From: Agrobacterium tumefaciens str. B6
GTDB lineage: Bacteria; Pseudomonadota; Alphaproteobacteria; Rhizobiales; Rhizobiaceae
Assembly (NCBI RefSeq): GCF_001541315.1
Contig: NZ_LMVK01000052.1
Location: forward strand, 123,352 to 187,351
Direction of reading: 5' to 3'
Length of the DNA stretch: 64,000 nucleotides
Position 1 is the first letter of the stretch, and the number at the start of each line of letters is the position of its first letter. Shown piece after piece: positions 8,384 to 16,474 of this stretch. The translations under genes were made by a program, and so were the position numbers. The notes under the pieces are model-generated. The model ran no database searches. It was not told the origin of the DNA and worked only from the letters and a program-made list of their open reading frames with translations.

Positions 8384-9219
8384 GCACGCAAAACCCTAAA
8401 GTGTGGCTCGTAACCGGATGCTCTACAGGCTTCGGTCGCTACATCGCAGAACACCTGCTGGAAGCCGGTGAAAAGGTCGTGGTGACGGCTCGCAAGACTG
8501 ACAGAATCGCGGATCTTGAGCAGAAGGGCGATGCCCTGATCCTTCCACTCGACGTGATCGACCGGGAACAGTGCCAGACGGTGGTCGACGCCGCGGAAGC
8601 ACATTTCGGTCGGATCGACGTCCTGATCAACAACGCCGGGATCGGTTTCTTCGGTGCGATCGAGGAAACTGATGAAGAGAATGCCCGTCGCCTGTTCGAC
8701 GTCAATTTCTTTGGTACTGCCAACACGATCCATTCGGTGCTTCCGCATATGCGCGCCCGCCGCAGTGGTACGATCGTCAATCTGACATCGATCGGCGGCC
8801 TGGTTGGCTACACGGGCGTGGGCTACTACTGCGCAACAAAATTTGCGGTGGAAGGATTGTCGGACACGCTTCGGAAAGAAGTCGCTCCTCTCGGCATCAA
8901 TGTCATGACGGTCGAGCCGAGCGCCTTCCGGACGGAATGGGCAGGCTCGTCAAACGAGGTCTCCGCATCCATCGACGACTACGATGGCACAGCAGGCGAG
9001 GCACGTCGGGCTTACCATGCATCGGTAGGCAAACAGGCTGGCGATCCGGCGCGTGCAGCGAAGGCCATCCGGGAAGCCGTGCTGGCTGAGCAGCCTCCGC
9101 ACCATCTTCCCCTCGGCAATGACGCCGCGGACGCAGCCCTGAAGAAGGCGGATGACCTGAAGGCAAACGTTGTTGCCTGGGAAGCCTTGTCTCGTTCCGC
9201 CGACTTCCCGGCTGACTGA
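8380..9219 (+). CDS. SDR-family oxidoreductase
   Basis: 279 residues. Cofactor motif TGCSTGFG (residues 13-20), NNAG, catalytic Ser in NLTSIGG, and YCATK. The TGCSTGFGR form and the length of ~280 are typical of the rhizobial SDR group often named short-chain dehydrogenase/reductase without a known substrate. It is translationally coupled to the ABM monooxygenase by the ATGA overlap, which suggests the two act on the same or consecutive substrates. Confidence 0.9.
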   Translation: MSTQNPKVWLVTGCSTGFGRYIAEHLLEAGEKVVVTARKTDRIADLEQKGDALILPLDVIDREQCQTVVDAAEAHFGRIDVLINNAGIGFFGAIEETDEENARRLFDVNFFGTANTIHSVLPHMRARRSGTIVNLTSIGGLVGYTGVGYYCATKFAVEGLSDTLRKEVAPLGINVMTVEPSAFRTEWAGSSNEVSASIDDYDGTAGEARRAYHASVGKQAGDPARAAKAIREAVLAEQPPHHLPLGNDAADAALKKADDLKANVVAWEALSRSADFPAD

Positions 9220-9289
9220 ACCAATCCAATCAACCCAACACGAAACCAACACTACCGGGGCTTCGCCACGGAGATTGAAGGAGTGTGTC

Positions 9290-10060
9290 ATGTCAAAGCG
9301 ATTTGAAGGAAAAGTAGCAATCGTAACAGGCGGTGGTTCCGGTATCGGCGCCGCCATCGCCAACAGGCTTCTTGTGGAAGGAGCATCCGTTATGATCTCC
9401 GGCAGGACGGAGAAGCGGTTGTCGGACGTTGCCTCTAAGATGCCGGCCGACCGCAGTGGCATCTTTGTTGCAAATGTTTCCTCACGGCCGGACTGCGACG
9501 CCCTTGTCGCAGCGACGGTCGAACGGTTCGGCCGCATCGACACTGTTGTCAATGCTGCGGGCATGAATCTTGTCGGCACCATCGAGGAGACTAGCGATCA
9601 GGATTGGGACGAATGCATTGCCTCGGACCTTTCCGGCGTCTTTTACATGAGCCGTGCCGCGGTTCCGCATCTGAAGGAGACCAAGGGTTCGATCGTCAAC
9701 ATCGGCTCCGTCTCATCCCTTGGTGGCGGCTGGAGCCATGCGGCCTATAATGCTGCAAAGGGTGGGGTTGCAAACCTGACCCGCTCAGCAGCCTGCGACC
9801 TCGGCAAGTTCGGCGTCAGAGCAAACACAGTGGCACCTGGACTTACTGTAACGGGAATGGTGGATGCCATCATGGATGATGAGGCCCTTCTCGAGAAAGC
9901 CTGGGACCGGATTCCCTTGAGGCGGGCAGGCCAACCTGAAGAGATTGCCTCGGCGGTCGCTTTCCTTGCAAGTGACGAAGCTGCCTGGATCACTGGGATC
10001 GTCCTGCCGGTCGATGGGGGCCAGACCTGCACGGACGGCGGCCCGGAATGGGGTAAGTAA
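9290..10060 (+). CDS. SDR-family oxidoreductase (FabG-like)
   Basis: 256 residues from ATG 9290, preceded by GAAGGAG. Cofactor motif TGGGSGIG, an NAAG-like motif (NAAGMN), catalytic Ser (IGSVSS) and YNAAK, and the FabG-like C-terminal WITGIVLPVDGG. The arginine in ISGRTEKR suggests NADP(H). It is the last gene of the plus-strand run and is followed by a good intrinsic terminator at 10070. Confidence 0.9.
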   Translation: MSKRFEGKVAIVTGGGSGIGAAIANRLLVEGASVMISGRTEKRLSDVASKMPADRSGIFVANVSSRPDCDALVAATVERFGRIDTVVNAAGMNLVGTIEETSDQDWDECIASDLSGVFYMSRAAVPHLKETKGSIVNIGSVSSLGGGWSHAAYNAAKGGVANLTRSAACDLGKFGVRANTVAPGLTVTGMVDAIMDDEALLEKAWDRIPLRRAGQPEEIASAVAFLASDEAAWITGIVLPVDGGQTCTDGGPEWGK

Positions 10061-10069
10061 AAACGCGAG

Positions 10070-10097
10070 AAGCCCGGACCATGGCCCGGGCTTTTCT
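10070..10097 (+). terminator. Intrinsic terminator after the SDR run
   Basis: Stem AAGCCCGG / CCGGGCTT with an 8-nt loop followed by TTTTCTTT. It lies 9 nt after the stop codon at 10060 and closes the plus-strand operon; the convergent DoxX gene ends at 10116. Confidence 0.85.
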
Positions 10098-10115
10098 TTC
10101 GATCGGGTGCTTCGC

Positions 10116-10550
10116 TTAGCGACGGGCGTCGAGGCTGTAGCGGCCCGCGCCGAACGCGACGACCTGCAGCAGACCGCCGGCCATTGCGATGTTCTTGAAG
10201 AAGTGGATGAACTGGTTCAGGTCGCTGAGGTTGTTGTGGAACGTCAGGGCCGTGGCAACGCTGAACAGGGCAAGGATCAGGGCGACGATGCGGGTCTGGA
10301 AGCCGAGGATCAGGGCAATGCTGCCCAGGATTTCGGTCACAACGGCTGCGCCGTAGGACAGGGGCGGGAAGGGCAGGCCGACCATATTGATATAGCCGAT
10401 CGTGCCGGCCGGGTCGGAAATCTTGCTGATGCCGGACAGAAGAAAGATCGCTGCCAGAAGAACACGGCCGGCAAGGGGTGTTACACCGTGAACGAGGGCA
10501 GACTTGGAAAGGGCTTCAGCGCGCTGGGCGATTGCTTCGGAATAAGACAT
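10116..10550 (-). CDS. DoxX-family membrane protein
   Basis: 144 residues from the ATG at 10548-10550, with AAGGAGAAA just upstream. Four hydrophobic segments: around LAGRVLLAAIFLLSGISKI, LSYGAAVVTEILGSIALIL, RIVALILALFSVATALTF and the C-terminal IAMAGGLLQVVAFG. DoxX/YphA proteins are inner-membrane proteins linked to redox and thiol stress and, in some archaea, to quinone oxidation. One of the three copies of the cluster's shared 19-bp motif lies 76-97 bp upstream of this start. Confidence 0.88.
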   Translation of the reverse strand: MSYSEAIAQRAEALSKSALVHGVTPLAGRVLLAAIFLLSGISKISDPAGTIGYINMVGLPFPPLSYGAAVVTEILGSIALILGFQTRIVALILALFSVATALTFHNNLSDLNQFIHFFKNIAMAGGLLQVVAFGAGRYSLDARR

Positions 10551-10625
10551 GACGTTTCTCCTTGATTTGTGGGGCGTAGCCACCGTGGCTGCGTCGTGAG
10601 GAGAAATTGCCACCGAACGATCGAA

Positions 10626-10647
10626 CGAAAAAGCTGGATAATTTCGG
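10626..10647 (-). promoter_or_regulatory. Shared cluster motif, copy A (doxX promoter)
   Basis: Plus-strand CGAAAAAGCTGGATAATTT aligns with GATAAAAGCTGCATAATTT before wrbA and CGGAAAACTCAGATAATTT between the pirin and lysR genes. I infer a binding site for the LysR regulator at 15236, because that gene carries one copy in its own divergent promoter. Confidence 0.5.
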
Positions 10648-10684
10648 AGGTAATCGTCGAAAAATTCGAACGATCGGGACAAAG

Positions 10685-10711
10685 AAAAACCCGCGCTTTT
10701 GAGGGCGCGGG
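10685..10711 (-). terminator. Intrinsic terminator after the minus-strand SDR
   Basis: Read on the minus strand: CCCGCGC, 8-nt loop, GCGCGGG, then TTTTTCTTT. It lies 23 nt beyond the stop of the SDR gene (10734) and separates that operon from doxX. Confidence 0.85.
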
Positions 10712-10733
10712 TCCGACTGGAGGGTCGTGGAAT

Positions 10734-11510
10734 TCAGATGACGGAAAGAAGCCCTCCGTCTACCAGCAGTGCGGTGCCTGATACGTAGCTCGACAGGTCG
10801 GAGCCAAGGAACGCGACAGCGTCGCCGACTTCTGCCGGTTTTCCAAGACGCCGCAACGGGGTTCTCTGGCGAAAGCCCTCGGAGGCCTGAGCAATACCGG
10901 GGCTCGTGCGAAGGAGCTCAGTGTCAATGGTGCCGGGTGCTACCGCGTTGACGCGGATGCCGTCCGGGCCAAGAGCATCGGCGAGCGACTTCGCCATCAA
11001 AACCACGCCGCCCTTGCTTGTCGAGTAAGCGACTGTGATGCCAGCGCCAGAAATCCCGCCCATGCTGGCCATCAGGACAATGCTGCCCTGCTTGCCCAGC
11101 GCCTTCATCTGACGGGCAGCTGCCTGGGCGCCGAATAGCGGGCCATCCAGATTGACCGACATCAGGCGGCGGTAATCGTCTTCTGGAACATCTGCGCCGT
11201 CTGTCTTCAGGGTGATCCCGGCGTTGGCGACCATGACATCGACGCCGCCAAATTCCTCGGCCGCCGCGACCAATGCGTCGTTGTCAGCTTTGCGACTTAC
11301 GTCAGCCTTCACGAAAATCGACTGGGCGCCGAGCTTGCGAATTTCAGAAGCGGTGGGTTCGCCGCCTTCACGCGGCGCTTCGACGACATCAGATACGATG
11401 ACTGCCTTGGCGCCATGTTCGGCAGCCCGGATGGCGATCGCACGGCCAATGCCGCTCGATGCGCCGGTGACGATGACGACCTTGTCGTCGAGAATGTTAG
11501 TCTTGGTCAT
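10734..11510 (-). CDS. SDR-family oxidoreductase (FabG-like)
   Basis: 258 residues. TGASSGIG cofactor motif, NAGI, catalytic Ser (LMASMGG), YSTSK active-site motif and the FabG-like end YVSGTALLVDGG. An acidic residue after the second strand (VSDVVE) suggests NAD(H). It is followed by an intrinsic terminator and preceded by the ester-cyclase gene 11 bp away, so it ends the minus-strand operon that runs from about 13448 down to 10734. Confidence 0.9.
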   Translation of the reverse strand: MTKTNILDDKVVIVTGASSGIGRAIAIRAAEHGAKAVIVSDVVEAPREGGEPTASEIRKLGAQSIFVKADVSRKADNDALVAAAEEFGGVDVMVANAGITLKTDGADVPEDDYRRLMSVNLDGPLFGAQAAARQMKALGKQGSIVLMASMGGISGAGITVAYSTSKGGVVLMAKSLADALGPDGIRVNAVAPGTIDTELLRTSPGIAQASEGFRQRTPLRRLGKPAEVGDAVAFLGSDLSSYVSGTALLVDGGLLSVI

Positions 11511-11521
11511 GACATCCGCCC

Positions 11522-11968
11522 TTAAACTTCAGGGATTTTCGGCGCCGAAGGAGGCAGGGCGTCTAGCTGCTGCAGAAGGTAATAGAGGTTGGCGACGCCC
11601 CAGTGTTCTGCGATCTTGCCATCGCGGATGCGCATGGCGTCTACGGTTTCGAACTTGACCTTGCGGCCGGTTGGTTCGATCCCGAGGACAACGCCCTCGT
11701 GGGTGCCGTGATAGGTCTTGAAGGTCGTGACGATATCGCCGTCGACTGCCTGCCAATGGATCTCGGCATGGAAGTCGGGGAAGGCTTCGCGCAGAGCATG
11801 ATAAAGGCGACGTGCGCCCTCCTTGTCTGGCGTTCCACCCGGTTGCGGTGTGTGGTCGAGGAAGTCATCGGCGAAGAGCTCGTCGAAAAGTTCGAAGTTG
11901 CCGCCGGACTGCACTTCCAGTGTGTTGCGGCGGACGAGTGATTTGAGTGCTTCGTGTTGTTCTGACAT
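11522..11968 (-). CDS. SnoaL-like ester cyclase family protein
   Basis: 148 residues; start ATG 11966-11968 with AAAGGATC upstream. NTF2-fold SnoaL polyketide-cyclase signature: FDELFADDFLDHTP, then AFPDFHAEIHW and GTHEGVVLGIEPTGRKV, ending with DGKIAEHWG. These proteins catalyse aldol-type cyclisation in polyketide pathways, but most bacterial members act on unknown small molecules. It sits between two SDR genes, consistent with a catabolic or detoxification unit. Confidence 0.86.
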   Translation of the reverse strand: MSEQHEALKSLVRRNTLEVQSGGNFELFDELFADDFLDHTPQPGGTPDKEGARRLYHALREAFPDFHAEIHWQAVDGDIVTTFKTYHGTHEGVVLGIEPTGRKVKFETVDAMRIRDGKIAEHWGVANLYYLLQQLDALPPSAPKIPEV

Positions 11969-11993
11969 GGGATGATCCTTTCGAGGTTCGTTG

Positions 11994-12767
11994 TCAGAGT
12001 TCAAATCCACCGATCGTCATGCCACCGTCGACGGTCAGCATGTGTCCGGTGACATAGGAGGCGGCGTCGGACGCGAGCCAGATCGCAGCTGCTGCAATCT
12101 CCTCAGGCTTGCCGCCACGTTTGGCGGGAATGGCGTTTTGAGCGAGTGCGGCAAAGGCGGGGTTCTGCTGGCTGTTCGCCGCCACCATCGGCGTTTCCGT
12201 CCAGCCAGGAGCGATTGCGTTTACGCGAATGCCATGCGCTGCATTTTCCATTGCGACGACGCGCGTCAAGCCTTGGACGCCATGCTTGGAGGCGGCGTAG
12301 GCGCTCATACCGCCAGGCCCCGTCAAAGCCGCAACGGACGCCGTGTTCACGATCGCGCCGCCTCCGCTTCGTTTCATCAGCGGGATTTGGTATTTCATTC
12401 CCAGAAAAACACTCTGCAGATTGACGGCAATGACCCGCTGGAAATCTTCCAATGGGTAGTCTTCGATCCCCTTTGCCGGACCGGTAATGCCGGCATTGTT
12501 GAAGGCGGCATCCAGACGACCAGACGTGGAGCTGATTTGCTCTATCCATCCCGCGACCTGAAGTTCGCTGGAGACATCGAGCTCCGTCGTAAATACCCGG
12601 CCATATTCGGCGCGAACCAGATCTGCGGTTTCCGCCAGACCTTTGGCGTCCCGATCGGCAAGGTGTACTGTCGCTCCCTCACGGGCGAGACCGAGAGAAA
12701 TCGCCCGCCCGATCCCGGAACTTGCGCCCGTAATTGCGACGACCTTGTTTGAGAATAGCGCAGACAT
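11994..12767 (-). CDS. SDR-family oxidoreductase
   Basis: 257 residues. TGASSGIG, NNAGIT, catalytic Ser in NTASVAAL, YAASK, and the C-terminal YVTGHMLTVDGG. The aspartate in LADRDAKG suggests NAD(H) preference. It is separated from wrbA by 72 bp that contain a small hairpin, and is 25 bp from the ester-cyclase gene downstream. Confidence 0.9.
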   Translation of the reverse strand: MSALFSNKVVAITGASSGIGRAISLGLAREGATVHLADRDAKGLAETADLVRAEYGRVFTTELDVSSELQVAGWIEQISSTSGRLDAAFNNAGITGPAKGIEDYPLEDFQRVIAVNLQSVFLGMKYQIPLMKRSGGGAIVNTASVAALTGPGGMSAYAASKHGVQGLTRVVAMENAAHGIRVNAIAPGWTETPMVAANSQQNPAFAALAQNAIPAKRGGKPEEIAAAAIWLASDAASYVTGHMLTVDGGMTIGGFEL

Positions 12768-12779
12768 AACTTCTCCGTG

Positions 12780-12801
12780 CCAGCCGATCGCAATCGGCTG
12801 G
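12780..12801 (-). terminator. Intercistronic hairpin between wrbA and SDR genes
   Basis: Arms CCAGCCGAT and ATCGGCTGG (9 bp) with loop CGCA and no T-run. It may stabilise or attenuate the transcript between wrbA and the downstream SDR. Confidence 0.4.
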
Positions 12802-12839
12802 TCTGGTTGGAGGAAAAAGTGGGAGAGAGTTGTGTGGCG

Positions 12840-13448
12840 TTACCCGCGAGCTGCGACGAGGGCGGCGGCCGTGCGGGCGACAATCTCGCCCTGATGGAAT
12901 GCACCGGCGAGATCGATCTGCGAAGGCTGGCGTGACCCATCGCCACCGGCCACCGTCGTTGCCCCATACGGAGCGCCGCCAACAATCTCTTCACTGCTCA
13001 TCTGGCCCTGGTGGCTATAGGGCAGGCCGACGATGATCATGCCGAAGTGCATGAGGTTGGTGATGATCGAAAACAGGGTGGTTTCCTGTCCGCCGTGCTG
13101 GGTGCCCGTCGAGGCGAATGCTGCACCCACCTTGCCGTTCAAGGCACCCCGAGCCCACAGGCCACCAGCCTGGTCGAGGAAAGCCGCCATCTGCGAGGAC
13201 ATGCGGCCAAAGCGAGTGCCGGTACCGACGATGATCGCGTCATAGTCGGCGAGTTCCGCTATCGTTGCAATCGGTGCCTCCTGGTTGATTTTGAAATGGG
13301 ACTTTTCGGCAATTTCGAGCGGCACGGTTTCCGGCACACGCTTGATCGTAACGTCGGCGCCGGCGCTTCTTGCGCCTTCAGCGATTGACCCTGCCATCGT
13401 TTCGATGTGGCCGTAGGACGAGTAATAAAGGACAAGAACCTTGGTCAT
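12840..13448 (-). CDS. wrbA: NAD(P)H:quinone oxidoreductase, WrbA type
   Basis: 202 residues starting at ATG 13446-13448 (ACGGAGCG upstream). Flavodoxin-like WrbA: LVLYYSSYGHIETMA binds FMN phosphate, GTGTRFGRMSSQMAAFLDQ and FASTGTQHGGQETTL are family signatures, and the C-terminus carries LPYSHQGQ. WrbA reduces quinones by two electrons and prevents redox cycling. The shared 19-bp motif lies 61-81 bp upstream. This gene supports a quinone or electrophile detoxification role for the whole cluster. Confidence 0.93.
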   Translation of the reverse strand: MTKVLVLYYSSYGHIETMAGSIAEGARSAGADVTIKRVPETVPLEIAEKSHFKINQEAPIATIAELADYDAIIVGTGTRFGRMSSQMAAFLDQAGGLWARGALNGKVGAAFASTGTQHGGQETTLFSIITNLMHFGMIIVGLPYSHQGQMSSEEIVGGAPYGATTVAGGDGSRQPSQIDLAGAFHQGEIVARTAAALVAARG

Positions 13449-13508
13449 TTTGGACGCTCCGTTGGAGTGGTTGAGTTCGATGGAGGCAAGATCGGCTTTT
13501 TCATCATT

Positions 13509-13529
13509 CGATAAAAGCTGCATAATTTG
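13509..13529 (-). promoter_or_regulatory. Shared cluster motif, copy B (wrbA promoter)
   Basis: GATAAAAGCTGCATAATTT on the plus strand at 13511-13528, differing from copy A (10626) at four of 19 positions. It lies upstream of wrbA in the same orientation as copy A relative to doxX. Confidence 0.5.
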
Positions 13530-13616
13530 ATCCATTACGTTCGATTTTATCGACCGTTTGCGGTATTGGAAATTCCATCTTGGCCTGCCGCCTGAACGCT
13601 GTTTTATGGAGCGAGC

Positions 13617-14213
13617 TCAGTCCTTCAGCAGGGTGAGCGCCACAAGCGGCTGTCCGAAATGCTGAAGAGAACCGGAAGCTTCGAAACCGCCAAGATCGAC
13701 GGGCGCGAAACCCAAACGAGCGATCAGGCCCGCTACCTTCTTGCTGGCCTCCAGAGAGTTACCTGACAGGAAGAGTACACGCTTTCCACCTGATTTGACC
13801 GGGTCGGCGGCGAGCACGGCGGCCGGGAGGGTGTTGAACGCTTTCACAAGCTGAGCGCCAGGGAAAAAATCCGAAACGACTTCCGATGACAGCCGACCGC
13901 CGAGGTCACGGGGCTTGAAAGCAGGAAAGTCGATCGCGTTCGTAGCATCGACGATGGTACGGCCTTCCCACGCTGTCTTTTTCTTCGCGATTTCTGGAAC
14001 GGCATCATACGGAACTGCCAGAATAACGACGTCCGACTGAAGAGCCTGGTCGAGCTCGACCGCCTTGACGGTGCTGCCAAACTTGTCTGTGATGGGAAGG
14101 AGCGACGCCGGACCGCGAGTATTGGCAATAACTGCGTCAACGCCTGCGTCGTGGAAGCGCTCAGCAAGTGCAGAGCCGATAGCACCAGAACCGATGATTG
14201 CATAAGTCGTCAT
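13617..14213 (-). CDS. NADPH-dependent F420 reductase-like dinucleotide-binding protein
   Basis: 198 residues. Rossmann start TYAIIGSGAIGSALAERFHD, then ANTRGPASL for the NADP phosphate, and VILAVPYDAVPEI. The C-terminal domain includes KAFNTLPAAVLAADP. It fits the NpdG/F420-reductase-like family (COG2085) found in bacteria that lack F420, whose substrate is not established. It is 26 bp downstream of the pirin gene, so the two are probably co-transcribed. Confidence 0.87.
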   Translation of the reverse strand: MTTYAIIGSGAIGSALAERFHDAGVDAVIANTRGPASLLPITDKFGSTVKAVELDQALQSDVVILAVPYDAVPEIAKKKTAWEGRTIVDATNAIDFPAFKPRDLGGRLSSEVVSDFFPGAQLVKAFNTLPAAVLAADPVKSGGKRVLFLSGNSLEASKKVAGLIARLGFAPVDLGGFEASGSLQHFGQPLVALTLLKD

Positions 14214-14239
14214 GGTAGTTCTCCTTGTTTTAATGGATA

Positions 14240-15136
14240 TCAGTTGAAGTTTTCAGGAAGGGGGATGAACTCATCGTCGCCTGGAACACCGGGGAATTGT
14301 CTCTTGCGCCAAAGATCGGCGGCGTGTCGAATGCGCTCCTGATCCGTGGCAACGAAATTCCAGCGGATGAACCGCTTTTCGGGGAGTGGTTCGCCTCCGA
14401 AAGCAAGAAACCGGGCAGACTCGATTGCCTTGACCACGATTTCCGCTCCCGGTTTGAAGACGATCAGCCGATCCGGCCCGTACGCACCGTCCTGGCCGAC
14501 GACCTCGATCGTGCCGGTCACGACGAAAATTGCTCGCTCGATATGCTCCGCATCGATGCGGTAGCGCGCTCCTGCTTCCAGCTGGATTTCTGCCGAAAAC
14601 AGATCGGAAAAGGTAGTGGTCAGGGAGTGCCGGCCGTGTAGCGCGCCAGCGAGAAGCTTCATGTTGATGCCTTCGCCGTTGATTGTCGGCAACTCACTGG
14701 CTCCCAGATGCTGAAAGAGCGGTGCAGTCTCTTCGGACTGCTTTGGAAGTGCGATCCAGCTTTGCAAACCGGATAGTTTACCGCCGTCTTTGCGAACGTG
14801 CTCCGGCGTGCGCTCTGAATGGACGATGCCAGCACCGGCCACCATGAGATTGACCTCACCTGGGCTGATTGACTGCACATAGCTCTCGCTATCGCGGTGC
14901 AATAATTCGCCCTCAAGAAGATAGGTGAGGGTCGACAGACCGATATGGGGATGGGGGCGCGTGTCGATCCCCTCTCCAGCACCAAATCGAACCGGCCCGA
15001 AACTATCGAGGAAAATGAAAGGGCCGACCATCTGACGCATAGCGGCAGGAAGAGCGCGGCGGACGGAGAACCCTCCGAGGTCACGGGTCGAGGGCAGTAT
15101 GACCTGTTCGATGTCAGCGTTTGACAAGTAAGACAT
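14240..15136 (-). CDS. Pirin-family protein
   Basis: 298 residues with two cupin domains. The metal-binding site of pirins is present: RPHPHIGLSTLTYLLEGEL gives the two His residues and GAGIVHSERTPEH gives the later His/Glu pair. Bacterial pirins such as YhhW have quercetin 2,3-dioxygenase activity; others act as redox sensors. It is divergent from the LysR gene at 15236, with the shared motif between them, so it is a likely regulatory target. Confidence 0.92.
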   Translation of the reverse strand: MSYLSNADIEQVILPSTRDLGGFSVRRALPAAMRQMVGPFIFLDSFGPVRFGAGEGIDTRPHPHIGLSTLTYLLEGELLHRDSESYVQSISPGEVNLMVAGAGIVHSERTPEHVRKDGGKLSGLQSWIALPKQSEETAPLFQHLGASELPTINGEGINMKLLAGALHGRHSLTTTFSDLFSAEIQLEAGARYRIDAEHIERAIFVVTGTIEVVGQDGAYGPDRLIVFKPGAEIVVKAIESARFLAFGGEPLPEKRFIRWNFVATDQERIRHAADLWRKRQFPGVPGDDEFIPLPENFN

Positions 15137-15190
15137 TGTCTACTCCGTCGTTGAATTTCGATGAGAGGAAGGTAGACCCCTTGGACATTT

Positions 15191-15212
15191 CGGAAAACTC
15201 AGATAATTTCGG
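15191..15212. promoter_or_regulatory. Shared cluster motif, copy C (pirin/lysR divergent promoter)
   Basis: CGGAAAACTCAGATAATTT followed by CGG, in the 99-bp gap between the pirin and LysR genes. It lies 55 bp from the pirin start and 24 bp from the lysR start, a position typical of an autoregulated LysR-type operator. Confidence 0.5.
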
Positions 15213-15235
15213 CGAAAACGTTCGAGGAATTAGAA

Positions 15236-16150
15236 ATGTCAGATCCCGGCCAGCCAACACTGGATCAGCTCAAAGTTTTCATCACAGTCGTCGAGGCCGG
15301 CAGCTTTGCGGCCGCGTCAAGGAAGCTCAACCGCGCCACGTCGGTAATCAGCTACACGATCGCCAACCTCGAAGCGCAGTTGGGCGTCACGCTCTTCGAC
15401 CGACTGTCCACGAAGAAGCCGCAGCTGACATTGGAGGGGAGAACTGTCCTCGCCGAAGCCAAGAGCGTTGCCCATGGCATCGACAATCTTCGAGCCAAAG
15501 TAAAAAGCATGCTCCGCGGTGTGGAACCAGAGGTCCACTTAGCGCTCGACGTCATGCTCCCTGCCGCCCGCGTCATGGACGCGTTAAAAGCGTTTCGAAA
15601 AGAATTTCCGAGTGTATCTCTTCGCCTCTATGTCGAAGCATTGGGTGCGGTTACGCAGATCGTGCTCAACCGTACAGCGGCGATCGGCATCAGTGGGCCG
15701 CTCGACGTCGAAATCGCCGGACTCGAGCGCATCGGTGTGGGCTTCGTAAGACTTATCCCCGTCGCGTCGCCGGATCATCCGTTGGCGGGCGGATCCCATC
15801 CTCCGGGCGCGGCACGGGGCCATATTCAACTGGTCCTTACTGACAGATCGCCCCTCACACAGGGCCATGAGTTTGCAGTTGTGGGCAATCACACGTGGAG
15901 ACTTGCTGACCTCGGCGCCAAGCACATGCTGCTCAAAGAAGGCATCGGCTGGGGCAATATGCCGGAACCGATGGTGCGTGACGATATCGAAGCAGGTCGT
16001 CTGGTGCAGCTGGATCTTCCGGACTGTAAAGGCGGACCTTACCGACTACAGGCCGTCTATCGCACCGATACACCGCCAGGACCGGCTGCCCGCTTTCTGA
16101 TCGACCATTTCCAGAGCCAGGATATCGATGATCCGATAGCGGCTGGTTGA
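15236..16150 (+). CDS. LysR-family transcriptional regulator of the SDR/pirin cluster
   Basis: 304 residues. Winged HTH near residues 8-66 (FITVVEAGSFAAASRKLNRA, TSVISYTIANLEAQLGVTLF). The substrate-binding domain follows, with IGISGPLDVEIAGLERIGVG. It is divergent from pirin and carries the shared motif just upstream, so autoregulation and control of the doxX and wrbA promoters is the simplest reading. Its likely inducers are electrophilic or quinone-like compounds, judged only from the target genes. Confidence 0.9.
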   Translation: MSDPGQPTLDQLKVFITVVEAGSFAAASRKLNRATSVISYTIANLEAQLGVTLFDRLSTKKPQLTLEGRTVLAEAKSVAHGIDNLRAKVKSMLRGVEPEVHLALDVMLPAARVMDALKAFRKEFPSVSLRLYVEALGAVTQIVLNRTAAIGISGPLDVEIAGLERIGVGFVRLIPVASPDHPLAGGSHPPGAARGHIQLVLTDRSPLTQGHEFAVVGNHTWRLADLGAKHMLLKEGIGWGNMPEPMVRDDIEAGRLVQLDLPDCKGGPYRLQAVYRTDTPPGPAARFLIDHFQSQDIDDPIAAG

Positions 16151-16158
16151 ACAATTGC

Positions 16159-16178
16159 AAAAACGCGAGCGGTTTTTT
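16159..16178 (+). terminator. Possible short terminator after lysR
   Basis: AAAAAC GCGAGCG GTTTTT T, starting 8 nt past the lysR stop. The stem is short and A/T-rich, so this is a weak call. The remaining stretch to 16474 shows no supportable gene. Confidence 0.35.
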
Positions 16179-16474
16179 GGCGAGTCTCGATTCAGGCGAT
16201 CGCCAAGCTGGGCGGATTGATCATTCAGAGGGCACGATAGCGCGGCGACTGTTTCAACGGCGGCTGCTGACTGGCAGTTCTAAAGAGGGCACGCCCGTTG
16301 AGCGCCGTCGGCGATGGTTACGCGGACATAGGGAACGCCTCGTCATTGCCTGTTTTGATCCAACCGCGGTTATCTCTGAGATTGCTTGCGCGTCTGGTAT
16401 CGATGTCTCGCCGTCACGCTCCACCATGGCTTGGAGCGCACAGGACCGTGCCACTGACAAGTGGCAACCCAGGT

